Shown here: positions 18,958 through 28,690 of the stretch, piece after piece
Position numbering within the stretch: the stretch's first letter is position 1
How the letters are laid out: every line of letters begins with the position of its first letter
NCBI GenBank assembly: GCA_001898995.1
Contig: MKVZ01000006.1
Location: forward strand, 24,335 to 88,334
Source of the DNA: Rhizobiales bacterium 63-22
GTDB taxonomy: Bacteria > Pseudomonadota > Alphaproteobacteria > Rhizobiales > Rhizobiaceae
Direction of reading: 5' to 3'
Length of the DNA: 64,000 bases
Notes under the pieces: generated by a model
Told to the model about the DNA's origin: nothing
Database searches by the model: none
Seen by the model: the letters and a program-made list of their open reading frames with translations, nothing else
Translations under genes and position numbers: made by a program

Positions 18958-20247
18958 ATGGCACAACAAAGCAGCCGGACCGCGGCGATCCGCGAATATG
19001 CCAAGCGACGCGACGGCAGCGCGGAGGCCTTGCTTGCCGATCTCCTGCAAGATCTCTTTCAAGTCGACGCTCGTCATTTGGCGATCAACCATGATCAGTA
19101 CAGTCTCAACTCACTGAACGGCTTCTTCGAGGCCGGAGGCAAGCCATACTTCTTCAAGTTTCACCAGGAGGAAAACGAGGAGGAGATGAGCGGCGAATAT
19201 TATCGGGCCGACATCCTCGCCAAGACCGGTCTTCCTGTCGACCAACCCGTCATGATGTCGACCCTTCCCGGCGAGCAGATCCTCGTCTATCGCCGCAGGA
19301 CAGATCCGCGCTTCTCCGACATTCTGCGCGAGCTCGACGGGCATCACGATGAAATGAGCGCAAATCAGGCGGTAGACGCCGAACGCCGGCTCAATGAGGC
19401 GGTGCTCGCCGTCTATCTGAAGACGCTGCACCCGGTCACGCCGGAACAGGTGATGCGCGAGCCTGTCCACAGGCTGTTCTACGATCGGCTCGTAACAACG
19501 CCGCAGGGATCTTATCCCGGTGGTCGCCTGGCAAGCTATTATGTCGATAAGGACTTCCAGTTTCCTGAAGTGACCCTTTCCTGGAGTGAGCTCTCTCAAG
19601 CCCGTTTCGTCATCAACGGCATCGAGTACCGCGAAACGCTCGGCCAGTTGTTCGACGCCTCCCAAGAGCGCCTGGCCCCGGCGCGACTTGCCGATGCCGG
19701 CGGCGTAACGGCGCATGGAGATGCCCACAACGCCAATGTCTGGTTCGAACGGCAGCCCGATGGTGCCACTCTTTCCTTCTTCGATCCGGCGTTTGCTGGC
19801 GAGCATATCCCGACCCTTCTCGCCGAGGTCAAGACCACCTTCCACAACATGCTTGCGCACCCATACTGGCTTTACGATCCAGACCTTGCCGCACGGACCT
19901 TCGCCGCAGCCGCCAAGTTTGCGGACGGGCGTCTCACCGTGGATTTCGACTGGACGCTCAGCCCGGTCCGCACGGCTCTTTTCGAGACGAAGGCGCTTTC
20001 GATGTGGAAGCCGCTATTGGCGGCCTTGAAGCAAAGAAGCCTGCTGCCGTCGGATTGGCGGCAGGTAATCCGGCTTGGGCTTTTCCTGTGCCCGACACTC
20101 GTCATGAACCTCAGGGCCGGAGCCGGAAACCATAATCCGACATCGTCGCTAATCGGTTTGTCGGTTTCGATGATGGCTGGCTCCGAGCCGGTTTCGGGCA
20201 CGGATATGATGACACGCTTTTTCGACGCTATCGATCCCGACAGGTGA
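18958..20247 (+). CDS. Phosphotransferase (APH/choline-kinase-like fold) of unknown substrate
   Basis: Start MAQQSSRTAAIREYAKRR; catalytic-like HGDAHNANVWF and later FFDPAF, spaced as in APH kinases (HGDxxxxN...D). Confidence 0.7.
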   Translation: MAQQSSRTAAIREYAKRRDGSAEALLADLLQDLFQVDARHLAINHDQYSLNSLNGFFEAGGKPYFFKFHQEENEEEMSGEYYRADILAKTGLPVDQPVMMSTLPGEQILVYRRRTDPRFSDILRELDGHHDEMSANQAVDAERRLNEAVLAVYLKTLHPVTPEQVMREPVHRLFYDRLVTTPQGSYPGGRLASYYVDKDFQFPEVTLSWSELSQARFVINGIEYRETLGQLFDASQERLAPARLADAGGVTAHGDAHNANVWFERQPDGATLSFFDPAFAGEHIPTLLAEVKTTFHNMLAHPYWLYDPDLAARTFAAAAKFADGRLTVDFDWTLSPVRTALFETKALSMWKPLLAALKQRSLLPSDWRQVIRLGLFLCPTLVMNLRAGAGNHNPTSSLIGLSVSMMAGSEPVSGTDMMTRFFDAIDPDR

Positions 20248-20251
20248 AACA

Positions 20252-20496
20252 ATGACGATCATCACTATCGATGACCTGCGAGAGGTTGCCAGCCAGCGAT
20301 TGCCGCGGCTTACACCACGCCTGTTTACCAGTCCCTGTCGAAGGCCGGCGTGGTTGCCCGATATTGCCCAAGGCAGAATGCCGTCCGTAAGGGCAGCAGA
20401 GTACCGTCGCGATTTTGGGTCCAGAGCATCGGATCGATTGAAGAACTCAGGAGAGAAAGCCCGCACTTTGTTTCGAAGCCGCCAACGCAAGAATAA
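20252..20496 (+). pseudogene. Possible frame-shifted small ORF
   Basis: MTIITIDDLREVASQRLP... starts 4 nt after the kinase stop; a second frame continues coherently (TPVYQSLSKAGVVARYCPRQNAVRKGSRVPSRFWVQSIGSIEELRRESPHFVSKPPTQE) to TAA at 20494-20496. Confidence 0.3.
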
Positions 20497-20623
20497 GTGA
20501 AAATCGACCGCGAAATTTCGGGTCACGACGGATACGCCCGCTTCAGAGCTTGATGCTCGGGCATGAAACTTGGAATGATGCAACGTTAAACCATTTGCTG
20601 AACTATCAAAAAGAGAGGTTCCA

Positions 20624-21640
20624 ATGAATTACAAATCCATCAGCAAGCAGCTTTCCCGCGCAGCAATCGCGCTCGGTATTGTCGGCATTCTTGCCGTGAC
20701 CCAAGCAAGCGCTCAGGACCAGATACCGTCCAAGCCTGAAGCAGGCTCGTTCAAGATCGGCATCGAACCATGGCTTGGCTATGGGCAGTGGCATGTCGCT
20801 GCGGCGAAGGGCTTCTTCAAGAAAGCCGGCCTCGATGACGTCCAGCTTGTCAATTTCACCGAAGACAAGGACATCAATGCCGCACTTGCAAGTGGGCAGC
20901 TCGATGCCGCCAACATCGCCACGCACACGGCCATGGGCATGGTTGCTGCCGGCCTGCCGGTCAAGATCGTCTCCCTCCTCGATTTCAGCTTGAAAGCCGA
21001 CGCGATCCTCGCTGGTGCCGACATCAAGAGTGTCGCCGACCTCAAGGGCAAGAGCATTGCTTTCGAAGAAGGCACCACAAGCGATATTCTGTTGAACTAC
21101 GCCCTTTCCAGCAATGGTATGACCATCAACGACATCGTCAAGGTGCCGATGCCAGCAGCCGATGCCGGAGCGGCGTTGATTGCCGGCCGCGTCCCGGTCG
21201 CAGTCACCTATGAGCCTTATATTTCCGCAGCTCTTGCACAAAACAAGAACATCAAGCTGCTGTTTGAAGCCGGCAAGGATCCGGGTCTGGTATCCGACGT
21301 TCTCGTCGTCCGTGACGACGTGCTGAAAAAAAAGCCGGGACAGATCCTTGCCATGATCAAGGCCTGGGACGCGGCCCTTGCCGACTATAAGGCCAATACG
21401 GACGCCGACCGGGCCATTATCGCCAAGGCAGTCGGCGCCACTCCGGATGACCTGAAGACCGCCTTCGATGGCGTCCGGTACTACAGCTCGGCGGAAGCCG
21501 CCAAGGCATTTGCGGGAGACTTCAAGACGAAGACCTTCGCCGACGTGCTGAAAGCTGCGAAGCAGGCCGGTCTCGTTACCCAGGATGTTTCGGCCGACAG
21601 CATGATCGATGCATCTTTCGTCGACGCCGCCAACAAGTAA
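20624..21640 (+). CDS. Nitrate/sulfonate/taurine-type ABC transporter substrate-binding protein
   Basis: Signal peptide, IGIEPWLGYGQWHVAAAKGFFKKAGLDDVQLVNF, SsuA/TauA-like. Confidence 0.9.
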   Translation: MNYKSISKQLSRAAIALGIVGILAVTQASAQDQIPSKPEAGSFKIGIEPWLGYGQWHVAAAKGFFKKAGLDDVQLVNFTEDKDINAALASGQLDAANIATHTAMGMVAAGLPVKIVSLLDFSLKADAILAGADIKSVADLKGKSIAFEEGTTSDILLNYALSSNGMTINDIVKVPMPAADAGAALIAGRVPVAVTYEPYISAALAQNKNIKLLFEAGKDPGLVSDVLVVRDDVLKKKPGQILAMIKAWDAALADYKANTDADRAIIAKAVGATPDDLKTAFDGVRYYSSAEAAKAFAGDFKTKTFADVLKAAKQAGLVTQDVSADSMIDASFVDAANK

Positions 21641-21663
21641 CCTCCGACTCCAACGGGACTGCA

Positions 21664-22524
21664 ATGCCTAGCTCCGAACCGTCCTCGACACCAAAGCAGA
21701 GACCCCGCGCGCAGACGCGCGCGGGCGTCGGCAGGCCGCCAAGCGCTTTTCGGATCGGCGATCCGATCAGCGGTCAGGCATTCTTTCTGATCGCCGTGGC
21801 GGTCTTCCTGATCCTTTTTGCAATATGGTGGTTCTCCACCGTCACCGGCTGGGTAAAGCCGATCTTCCTCCCATCCCCCACGGCTGTGTGGATGAAGATG
21901 GTCGAACTTGCCATGAATGGCACGCTGTGGGCGGATGCTGGGATCAGCATCTATCGCATGCTTGTCGGCTTTCTCATCGCCTCCGCGCTTGCGATCCCGA
22001 TTGGCATTATGATCGGCTGCTTCAAGGTGTGGGAAGCTGCGATCGAGCCTTTCGTCGATTTCGTTCGTTATATGCCGGTTGTCGCTTTCGTGCCGTTGAC
22101 CATCCTGTGGGCCGGAACGAGCGACGTGCAGAAATTCGTTATCATTTTTATCGGCACTTTCTTCCAGCAGGTGCTGATGGTGATGGATAGTGTCAAACGT
22201 GTACCATCCGATTTCGTCGGGCTGGGTCGGACGCTCGGCATGTCGGAAACCAGGATCCTTCACCGGATTGTTCTGCCGTCGGCGTTGCCTGGAATATGGG
22301 ACACCTTGCGCATCAGCCTCGGTTGGGCCTGGACCTGGCTGGTGCTTGCAGAACTCGTGGCGGCAACCTCGGGCCTTGGCTATCGCATCGTCGTTTCCCA
22401 GCGTTATTTTCAGACGCAGACAATTATAGGCTACATCCTGCTTCTGGGCTTGCTTGGTCTGATCACCGACCAGAGTATGAAGGCCCTTGAGCGTGTCTTC
22501 TTCCGCTACGCTTCGAGGCAATGA
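21664..22524 (+). CDS. ABC transporter permease, SsuC/TauC-like
   Basis: PSPTAVWMKMVEL and IVLPSALPGIWDTLRISLGWAWTWLVLAELVAA. Confidence 0.92.
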   Translation: MPSSEPSSTPKQRPRAQTRAGVGRPPSAFRIGDPISGQAFFLIAVAVFLILFAIWWFSTVTGWVKPIFLPSPTAVWMKMVELAMNGTLWADAGISIYRMLVGFLIASALAIPIGIMIGCFKVWEAAIEPFVDFVRYMPVVAFVPLTILWAGTSDVQKFVIIFIGTFFQQVLMVMDSVKRVPSDFVGLGRTLGMSETRILHRIVLPSALPGIWDTLRISLGWAWTWLVLAELVAATSGLGYRIVVSQRYFQTQTIIGYILLLGLLGLITDQSMKALERVFFRYASRQ

Positions 22525-22525
22525 A

Positions 22526-23308
22526 ATGAGTAAGCCCAAACTCAAAATCGAAGGTCTCGACAAATGGTATGGCGGCAGAAAGAGCCGTTTCCATGCGCTG
22601 AGCAACATCGATCTTGAACTTCAGGACAACGAGTTCGTCTCCCTGGTGGGAGCGTCCGGCTGCGGCAAGAGCACCCTGCTGTCGATCGTCGCCGGACTGC
22701 AAGGATTCGACAGCGGCGTGCTGTTAACGGACGGCGAACCGATTGTCGGGCCGGGGCTCGATCGAGGCGTTGTGTTTCAGTCCTATACGCTCCTGCCGTG
22801 GCTGACGGCCCAGCAGAACGTGGAATTCGCACTCCAGGCAGCGGGACTTCCGACAGCTGAATGCCGGGATATTGCTCGTCATCACATCGAGCTCGTCAAA
22901 CTCGGCAAATTCGCAAATGCGTTTCCATCTCAGCTGTCTGGCGGCATGAAACAGCGCGTTGCGATCGCGCGTGCCTTGTCCTATCGACCGAAAATGCTGC
23001 TGATGGACGAACCATTTGGTGCACTCGACGCCCTGACCCGCCACCAGATGCAGGAACTCCTGACGCAGATTTGGGAAGAGCATCGGCTGACCGTTCTTTT
23101 CGTCACACACGATGTCGAAGAGGCCGTCTATCTTTCGGATCGCATCGTTGCCATGAGCATCAATCCTGGCCGTATCAACGCGACCTTCCACGTCGGGCTT
23201 GCCCGTCCGCGTCATCAGGATATGATCGCCACTGCCGAGTTCGTCGCCCTGCAAAAAGAAATTCTCGCGGCCATTCGCGCTGGATCCCAAGGTGAGATGG
23301 AGCATTGA
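22526..23308 (+). CDS. ABC transporter ATP-binding protein, SsuB/TauB-like
   Basis: Start MSKPKLKIEGLDKWYGG; GASGCGKST, LSGGMKQRVAIARAL. Confidence 0.93.
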   Translation: MSKPKLKIEGLDKWYGGRKSRFHALSNIDLELQDNEFVSLVGASGCGKSTLLSIVAGLQGFDSGVLLTDGEPIVGPGLDRGVVFQSYTLLPWLTAQQNVEFALQAAGLPTAECRDIARHHIELVKLGKFANAFPSQLSGGMKQRVAIARALSYRPKMLLMDEPFGALDALTRHQMQELLTQIWEEHRLTVLFVTHDVEEAVYLSDRIVAMSINPGRINATFHVGLARPRHQDMIATAEFVALQKEILAAIRAGSQGEMEH

Positions 23309-23610
23309 ACACCGTCTTGCTGCAGTTTCCATTGACAAGCTGAAACGCTCAACGGCGATTTGCGTGCTGACGTCTTTTGCCAACAGATCGGGAGCCGCTG
23401 CGCGGCCCCTGCGCAGATTGAGAGCTCCGGAACCGCGCGGTAACCGCATACAATTTAAAGAAGGGGTTGCTTTTGGGCGTCGACAGGGTCCCGTTACAAC
23501 GCCGATTGACACACCGCACAGCCATTGACGACGGCCAATGCTCTCGCGCTCATCGAATAGTGCAAGCGACCCTTTTTGCGACAGCAACGATCATTTTAAT
23601 CGTAATCAGG

Positions 23611-24927
23611 TCAGCCGCACCACTTCTGCACTGCAAGCGCAATCGCCTTTGTGCAGTCGACGAGGTCGCGAACCGAAACCCGCTCGTTCGGCTGATGTGC
23701 CTGTGCTGGATCACCCGGCCCGAAATTCACCGTCGGCGTGTTACCGAGGCCCGTTGGCAGGCCGATATCACTATGGGCGCCGAAGCCGGAAAGCTCCGGT
23801 GACAGGTTAGCCGTCTCCACCGCCTTCTGAAAGATCGAAACGAAAGGGTTGTCGGCCGGGATTTCGGCGCAATCCGCATCAAGAATCCATTCGACCCGAG
23901 CCGGATGCTCCCGCAGATAGGGATCGGCCAGGCAGACATTCCGGATATGCTCCTCGATCTCGCGCTTCACACGGCCCCCGAGACCGAATTCGTCCTTTTC
24001 GCCCGGCAGATATTGAGCGTCGATAATGATCTCGGCACGACCGGCGATAGAGGACGGATGTTCGCCGGCGCTCATCTGGGTGACGATGACCTGGTTAGGC
24101 ATATCCATCAGCGGGTGGTTCTTTTTCGGGTCGAACATCCAGCGGCGGTTGAGAATGTCGATGCCGTCGAGCATCTGGCGGCAGAGTTGCACGGCATCGA
24201 CCGGACCACTCGTGTACCAGGCATTCGGTGTCAGTTCGGCATGGCCTCCAATGCCGTCGATGATGATCTTGCCCCAGAGAATGCCGTGGCAAAGCGGCGC
24301 GATGCGGTTTGCGGTCGGTTCAGTCATGATGCCGGCATCGGCCTTGAAGCCACGATCCACCATCGCAAGTGAACCCATGCCCCCGATCTCCTCGTCCACC
24401 ACGGTGGTGAAGACGACGTCACCCTTCAGTTCGACGCCCGTCTCCTTCAGAATCTCGACTGCCATGAGCATACAGGCGACACCGCCCTTCATGTCGACCG
24501 TGCCACGGCCTTGCAGGAAGCCGTCCTTCAGAACTGGCACGAAGGGATCAGTGGTCCAGTGCTCGGCAGCCCCGGGTGGCACGACGTCGATATGACCGGT
24601 CAGCATGATCGAACGACCGCCACCCTTGCCCTTCAGCGTGGCACCAAGATTGGGACGTCCTTCGAATGTGCGCCCCTTGTTGGCACCGGGACGACCCTCA
24701 TATTTGGCATAGAGCGCCGGCCCGTCCGGATCCCAGAGATCGGTGGTGAAACCGAGCGCCTCAAGCCGTTTCTGCAGATAGCGCTGGCAATTGCGCTCGC
24801 CGGGGCCTGCATCCTTCGGGTTTGACTTGACGATCGACGGAAAGGCAACAAGATCGCTCAGCGTTTCAACGATCCGCTGGTGGGCGGCTTCGACGCGGTC
24901 GGCGATCTGCTGTTCGATGGATGACAT
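23611..24927 (-). CDS. M20 family metallopeptidase/deacylase (ArgE/DapE-like)
   Basis: LTGHIDVVPPGAAEHWTTDPF, GRGTVDMKGGVACML, TTVVDEEIGGMG. Confidence 0.93.
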   Translation of the reverse strand: MSSIEQQIADRVEAAHQRIVETLSDLVAFPSIVKSNPKDAGPGERNCQRYLQKRLEALGFTTDLWDPDGPALYAKYEGRPGANKGRTFEGRPNLGATLKGKGGGRSIMLTGHIDVVPPGAAEHWTTDPFVPVLKDGFLQGRGTVDMKGGVACMLMAVEILKETGVELKGDVVFTTVVDEEIGGMGSLAMVDRGFKADAGIMTEPTANRIAPLCHGILWGKIIIDGIGGHAELTPNAWYTSGPVDAVQLCRQMLDGIDILNRRWMFDPKKNHPLMDMPNQVIVTQMSAGEHPSSIAGRAEIIIDAQYLPGEKDEFGLGGRVKREIEEHIRNVCLADPYLREHPARVEWILDADCAEIPADNPFVSIFQKAVETANLSPELSGFGAHSDIGLPTGLGNTPTVNFGPGDPAQAHQPNERVSVRDLVDCTKAIALAVQKWCG

Positions 24928-24929
24928 GC

Positions 24930-25886
24930 TTAACTCCAGCGTTTTGAAAGACGTTCAATGAGGAGGACGGCGATCAGGAGAGCCCCGACGATGCCGACCT
25001 GCCAGACGGTGTTGACGTTGAGTTGCAGAAGCCCGGTCTTTAGTGTGACGAGCAGGATGACGGCGGCGGCGACCCCGCCGACCCCACCCACGCCGCCGGT
25101 AATGGCGACGCCGCCGAGCATCACGGCCGTCAGCGATTCCAGTTCCAGGTTCTGTCCGATATTCGGCCGGCCGCTTCCGAGCCAGGCGAGCGAGAAAAGG
25201 CCGGCCAGACCGGCAAGCAGGCCGCTCAGGCAGTAAACAAGGAGCCGCGCGCGATCGACCGGGATGCCGACGAGACGCGCCGACCTTTCGTTGAAACCCA
25301 TCGCGAACAACCACCGTCCCCAGGCGCTGTAGAGGAGCAGCACTGCGGCGATCGCAAAGACCGGCACGACCAGTGTCACGAAGGGCATCGGTAGCGAGAA
25401 GATCATGCCCCTCCCCCAAGGCAGCAGCCCGGTCGGCACGCCGGACAGGGCGGCACCTCCGGTCAGTGCGACGGCGAGACCGGAATAGACGAAAAGCGTG
25501 CCGAGCGTCGCGATCAGCGGCAGGATTTTCAGCCGCGTGACGAGCAGCCCGTTCAAAAGGCCGAGCAACAGGCCGGACATAATACAGGCAAGCGGCAGCA
25601 GCACCGGTGGCATGCCGGCCCTGACCGCGAGCATGGCGAGCACGACCGACAGGGACACGATGCCGCCAACCGAAAGATCGATACCCGCGCCGCCGGCGAG
25701 GATCACGAGGCATTGTCCAAGCGAGACAAGAGCCAGAATGGTGGAGAACTGCAGGACTGTTGTCAGCGTGGAAGCGCTGAATATGGTCGGTCTCAGGACC
25801 GCGAAAGAGAGGACGACGGCAATCCACAAGATGGCGAGCAGGACGAGGATGCGGCTTGAACCGGCCGATTTGCGGAGACTCTTCAT
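24930..25886 (-). CDS. CUT2 sugar ABC transporter permease
   Basis: Likely start MKSLRKSAGSSR at 25886; RbsC-like TM pattern, ESLTAVMLGGVAITGGVGG. Confidence 0.9.
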   Translation of the reverse strand: MKSLRKSAGSSRILVLLAILWIAVVLSFAVLRPTIFSASTLTTVLQFSTILALVSLGQCLVILAGGAGIDLSVGGIVSLSVVLAMLAVRAGMPPVLLPLACIMSGLLLGLLNGLLVTRLKILPLIATLGTLFVYSGLAVALTGGAALSGVPTGLLPWGRGMIFSLPMPFVTLVVPVFAIAAVLLLYSAWGRWLFAMGFNERSARLVGIPVDRARLLVYCLSGLLAGLAGLFSLAWLGSGRPNIGQNLELESLTAVMLGGVAITGGVGGVGGVAAAVILLVTLKTGLLQLNVNTVWQVGIVGALLIAVLLIERLSKRWS

Positions 25887-26872
25887 CGCTGCATCCACTT
25901 CGTCTTCATCGCGCCGAGGCGTGAGGCAGGCAATTCGAATGAAAGCACTCCGATCAGCAGCGCACCGGTCACCACTGGTTGCCACAGCGATGGCACACCG
26001 ATCAAAAGCAGGCCGTTCTGCAGGATGCGCAGCAAAAGCACGCCGAGCGCCGTGCCGAGTAGACTGCAGCGGCCGCCCAGGATACTTGTGCCGCCGAGCA
26101 CCACGGCGGCGATCGCGTCGAGCGCCAGCGTGCTACCGATCGCCATTTCGACATTGCGGTAATTGGCCACGTAGAAACTTGCCGCAAGACCGGTCAGCGC
26201 TCCGCTGACGACAAAGGTCGCCATTCTCACCTTGGTCACAGGAACGCCGGAAAGGCGGGCCTTTTCCTCGGCATTGCCGATTGAAAGCAGATACGGGCCG
26301 TAAGGCGTGCGTCGAAGCGCCAGCCAGGTAAAAAGATAAGCAAGCCCGATGATGAAGACGGAGACCGGAATGCCAAGCAGCCGCGTCGTCATCAGCTCCG
26401 TCAGCCCGACGGGCAGGCCGGAAAGCCACTGCCCGCCAAGAATCGCAAAAATTCCCATTCGGTAGACCCCGAGCAGGCCGAGCGTGCCAACAATGGCCGG
26501 CACCCGGCCGAGCACGACGACAAGCGCCGTGACCAGTCCGAGGACAGCACCGGTCGCCGGACCGGCCAGCAGAGCCAAAGCCGGTGCCGTCGATGCCAGA
26601 AGAGCATGGGCGACGGCAATCGCGGCAAGTCCCATAAGGATGCCGATCGACACGTCGATGCTGCCCATGGCGAGCAACAGGGTCATGCCGAGCCCTGCCA
26701 GCATTAATTCCGTGCTGTTGCGAACGATGGTCGCGGCATTGCCTGCGGTCGCGAAATAAGGCGAGGCGACAGAAAAGATGATCGAGGCGAGAATGACGGC
26801 GCCAAGCAGCGCACATTCACGTCCGCCGAGGCTGAGAAGACGTGGACCTGACTGTCGCATCGCGCTCTTCAC
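25883..26872 (-). CDS. CUT2 sugar ABC transporter permease
   Basis: ALDAIAAVVLGGTSILGGRCSLLGT; ATGA overlap with the next permease. Confidence 0.92.
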   Translation of the reverse strand: MKSAMRQSGPRLLSLGGRECALLGAVILASIIFSVASPYFATAGNAATIVRNSTELMLAGLGMTLLLAMGSIDVSIGILMGLAAIAVAHALLASTAPALALLAGPATGAVLGLVTALVVVLGRVPAIVGTLGLLGVYRMGIFAILGGQWLSGLPVGLTELMTTRLLGIPVSVFIIGLAYLFTWLALRRTPYGPYLLSIGNAEEKARLSGVPVTKVRMATFVVSGALTGLAASFYVANYRNVEMAIGSTLALDAIAAVVLGGTSILGGRCSLLGTALGVLLLRILQNGLLLIGVPSLWQPVVTGALLIGVLSFELPASRLGAMKTKWMQR

Positions 26873-26878
26873 CCGGTA

Positions 26879-27865
26879 TCAGAAATCGAACTTGTCGACA
26901 TTTTCTTTGGTGAAGACTGCCGGAGGTCCGAGCAGGAGGATGCCCTTGCCAGCATCGTACTTTACCGGTGAAGCAAAACCGGGAACGGTGTTCTCAGCTT
27001 GGAAGGGCTTGTTGTCAACCAACTGCTTGCCGGCCCAGACTGTGAGGTAACCGAGCTGTGCAGGATCCCACAGAACCGAGAAGCCGAAGGAACCGCTCTT
27101 GAGGTAGGCGCGGGCCGTGTTCGGGCTGCAATAGCCGGTACCGATCACCGAACCGATCTTGCCGGCCGTCTCGATGGCCTGCGCGACGCCGGGACAGGTC
27201 GAGGAGGCAACGGCAATAATACCCTTGATATCCGGATTTGCAGTCATCAGGTCCCCGGCGATCTGTGCTGCGCGCTGTGCCGTGCCGCCGGCATATTGCG
27301 GCTCGAGCAGGGTCAGCTTCGGATATTTCGCCTTGGCCCGTTTTTGCATGAAGCCAATCCAGGCATTCAGGTTGGATGCCGTCGCCTCGCCTGAAACGAT
27401 ACCGATCTTGGCATCGTCACCGACTCGCTTGACCAGTTCGTCGATGATCGTCGTGCCGAGGTCTTCGTCGGTTGCTTGGGCGACATATACCGCACGGCCG
27501 CTGTCGGGCGCGTCACTGTCGCTGGTAAAGAGCTTGACGCCCTTGGCCTTGGCGGCTTTGACGACCGGCGCGATGGCAGACGCGTCGAGAACGCTGACCG
27601 CGACGGCGTTGACACCCTGGTCAATCAGGTTCTGGACGATCTGCAGCTGATCGACCGGATTGGTATCGACCGGACCGGAATAGATGAAGTCGACGCCGAG
27701 TTCGGCGGCAGCCTTCTTGCCGCCGGCTTCCATTGCGTTGAAATAGGGAATGCCAATCAGCTGCGGCACGAAGGCGATCTTCGGCTTTTCCTGTGCCAGG
27801 GCGCCGGAACTGACGGTTATCGTTAGTGCCGAGACTGCGAGAACTCTCTTGAATTTCTGGAACAT
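26879..27865 (-). CDS. Sugar ABC transporter substrate-binding protein (RhaS/LsrB-like)
   Basis: Sec signal; IAFVPQLIGIPYFNAMEAGGKKAAAELGV...GILLLGPPAVFTKENVDKFDF. Confidence 0.9.
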   Translation of the reverse strand: MFQKFKRVLAVSALTITVSSGALAQEKPKIAFVPQLIGIPYFNAMEAGGKKAAAELGVDFIYSGPVDTNPVDQLQIVQNLIDQGVNAVAVSVLDASAIAPVVKAAKAKGVKLFTSDSDAPDSGRAVYVAQATDEDLGTTIIDELVKRVGDDAKIGIVSGEATASNLNAWIGFMQKRAKAKYPKLTLLEPQYAGGTAQRAAQIAGDLMTANPDIKGIIAVASSTCPGVAQAIETAGKIGSVIGTGYCSPNTARAYLKSGSFGFSVLWDPAQLGYLTVWAGKQLVDNKPFQAENTVPGFASPVKYDAGKGILLLGPPAVFTKENVDKFDF

Positions 27866-27895
27866 GATATCCTCTCTGGAACGGTTTGACGCGCT

Positions 27896-28681
27896 TTATT
27901 GGCTGTTTTGCTCAAGCGCCCGCACGTCGGGATGAGCGCCTGTGATGAGGGAGACGATTTCTTCGGGATCGGTCTGCTCCTTGTGCCGCTCGGCGACCTT
28001 GCGGCCGCGGCGAAAGACGATCATGCGGTCGGCGACCTCGAAGACGTCGGCAATGTTATGGCTGATCAGCACGACGGCGCAGCCGCGTTCGGCAAGCCGG
28101 CGGGTGAGTTGCAGCACCTTGCGTGTTTCGGCAACGGCGAGCGCCGCCGTCGGCTCGTCCATGATGACGAGCCGGGCATTGAGATTGAGCGCCCGGCAGA
28201 TAGCGACCGCCTGGCGCTGGCCGCCGGATAGGCTGCCGACCGGCGCTTCCGGATCGGAAATATGTGCGTCGAGCTCATGCAGGAGACCATCCACCTTCTC
28301 TCGCATTGCCTTGCGTTTCAGGAACGGAATGCCGAACACCAAGCGCTTCAGTTCGCGCCCGAGGAAGACGTTTTCGGCGATCGACAGATTTTCCGACAGA
28401 GCCAGTTCCTGGAAGATCGTCGCGATGCCCGAATTTGCTGCGTCCTTGGGTGAAGCGAATTGCACCGCTCCCCCTTCGACCAGCAATTCGCCGTCGCTTT
28501 GTGAGTGGGCGCCGGCAAGAATCTTGATGAATGTCGATTTGCCGGCGCCGTTGTCGCCAAGCAGTGCCAGGACCTCGCCGGCGTTGATGTCAAGATCGAC
28601 GCCCTTCAGTGCGGTGAGCGCGCCGAAACGCTTGGTAATGCCGGTTGCGCGCAGGAATGGAACAGTCATCGTAATATCCAC
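27896..28681 (-). CDS. Sugar ABC transporter ATP-binding protein (single-domain, FrcA-like)
   Basis: LGDNGAGKSTFIKILAG, GSLSGGQRQAVAICRAL; 261 aa. Confidence 0.92.
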   Translation of the reverse strand: MDITMTVPFLRATGITKRFGALTALKGVDLDINAGEVLALLGDNGAGKSTFIKILAGAHSQSDGELLVEGGAVQFASPKDAANSGIATIFQELALSENLSIAENVFLGRELKRLVFGIPFLKRKAMREKVDGLLHELDAHISDPEAPVGSLSGGQRQAVAICRALNLNARLVIMDEPTAALAVAETRKVLQLTRRLAERGCAVVLISHNIADVFEVADRMIVFRRGRKVAERHKEQTDPEEIVSLITGAHPDVRALEQNSQ

Positions 28682-28690
28682 TGTGCCGGA

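Noticed and set aside
26879-27865. LsrB autoinducer-2 receptor / quorum-signal uptake
   Set aside because: The C-terminus resembles LsrB, but the PKLVG Lys is Gln here and the LsrB TDQNQ segment is replaced by SNLNA; no lsrK/F/G/R neighbours.
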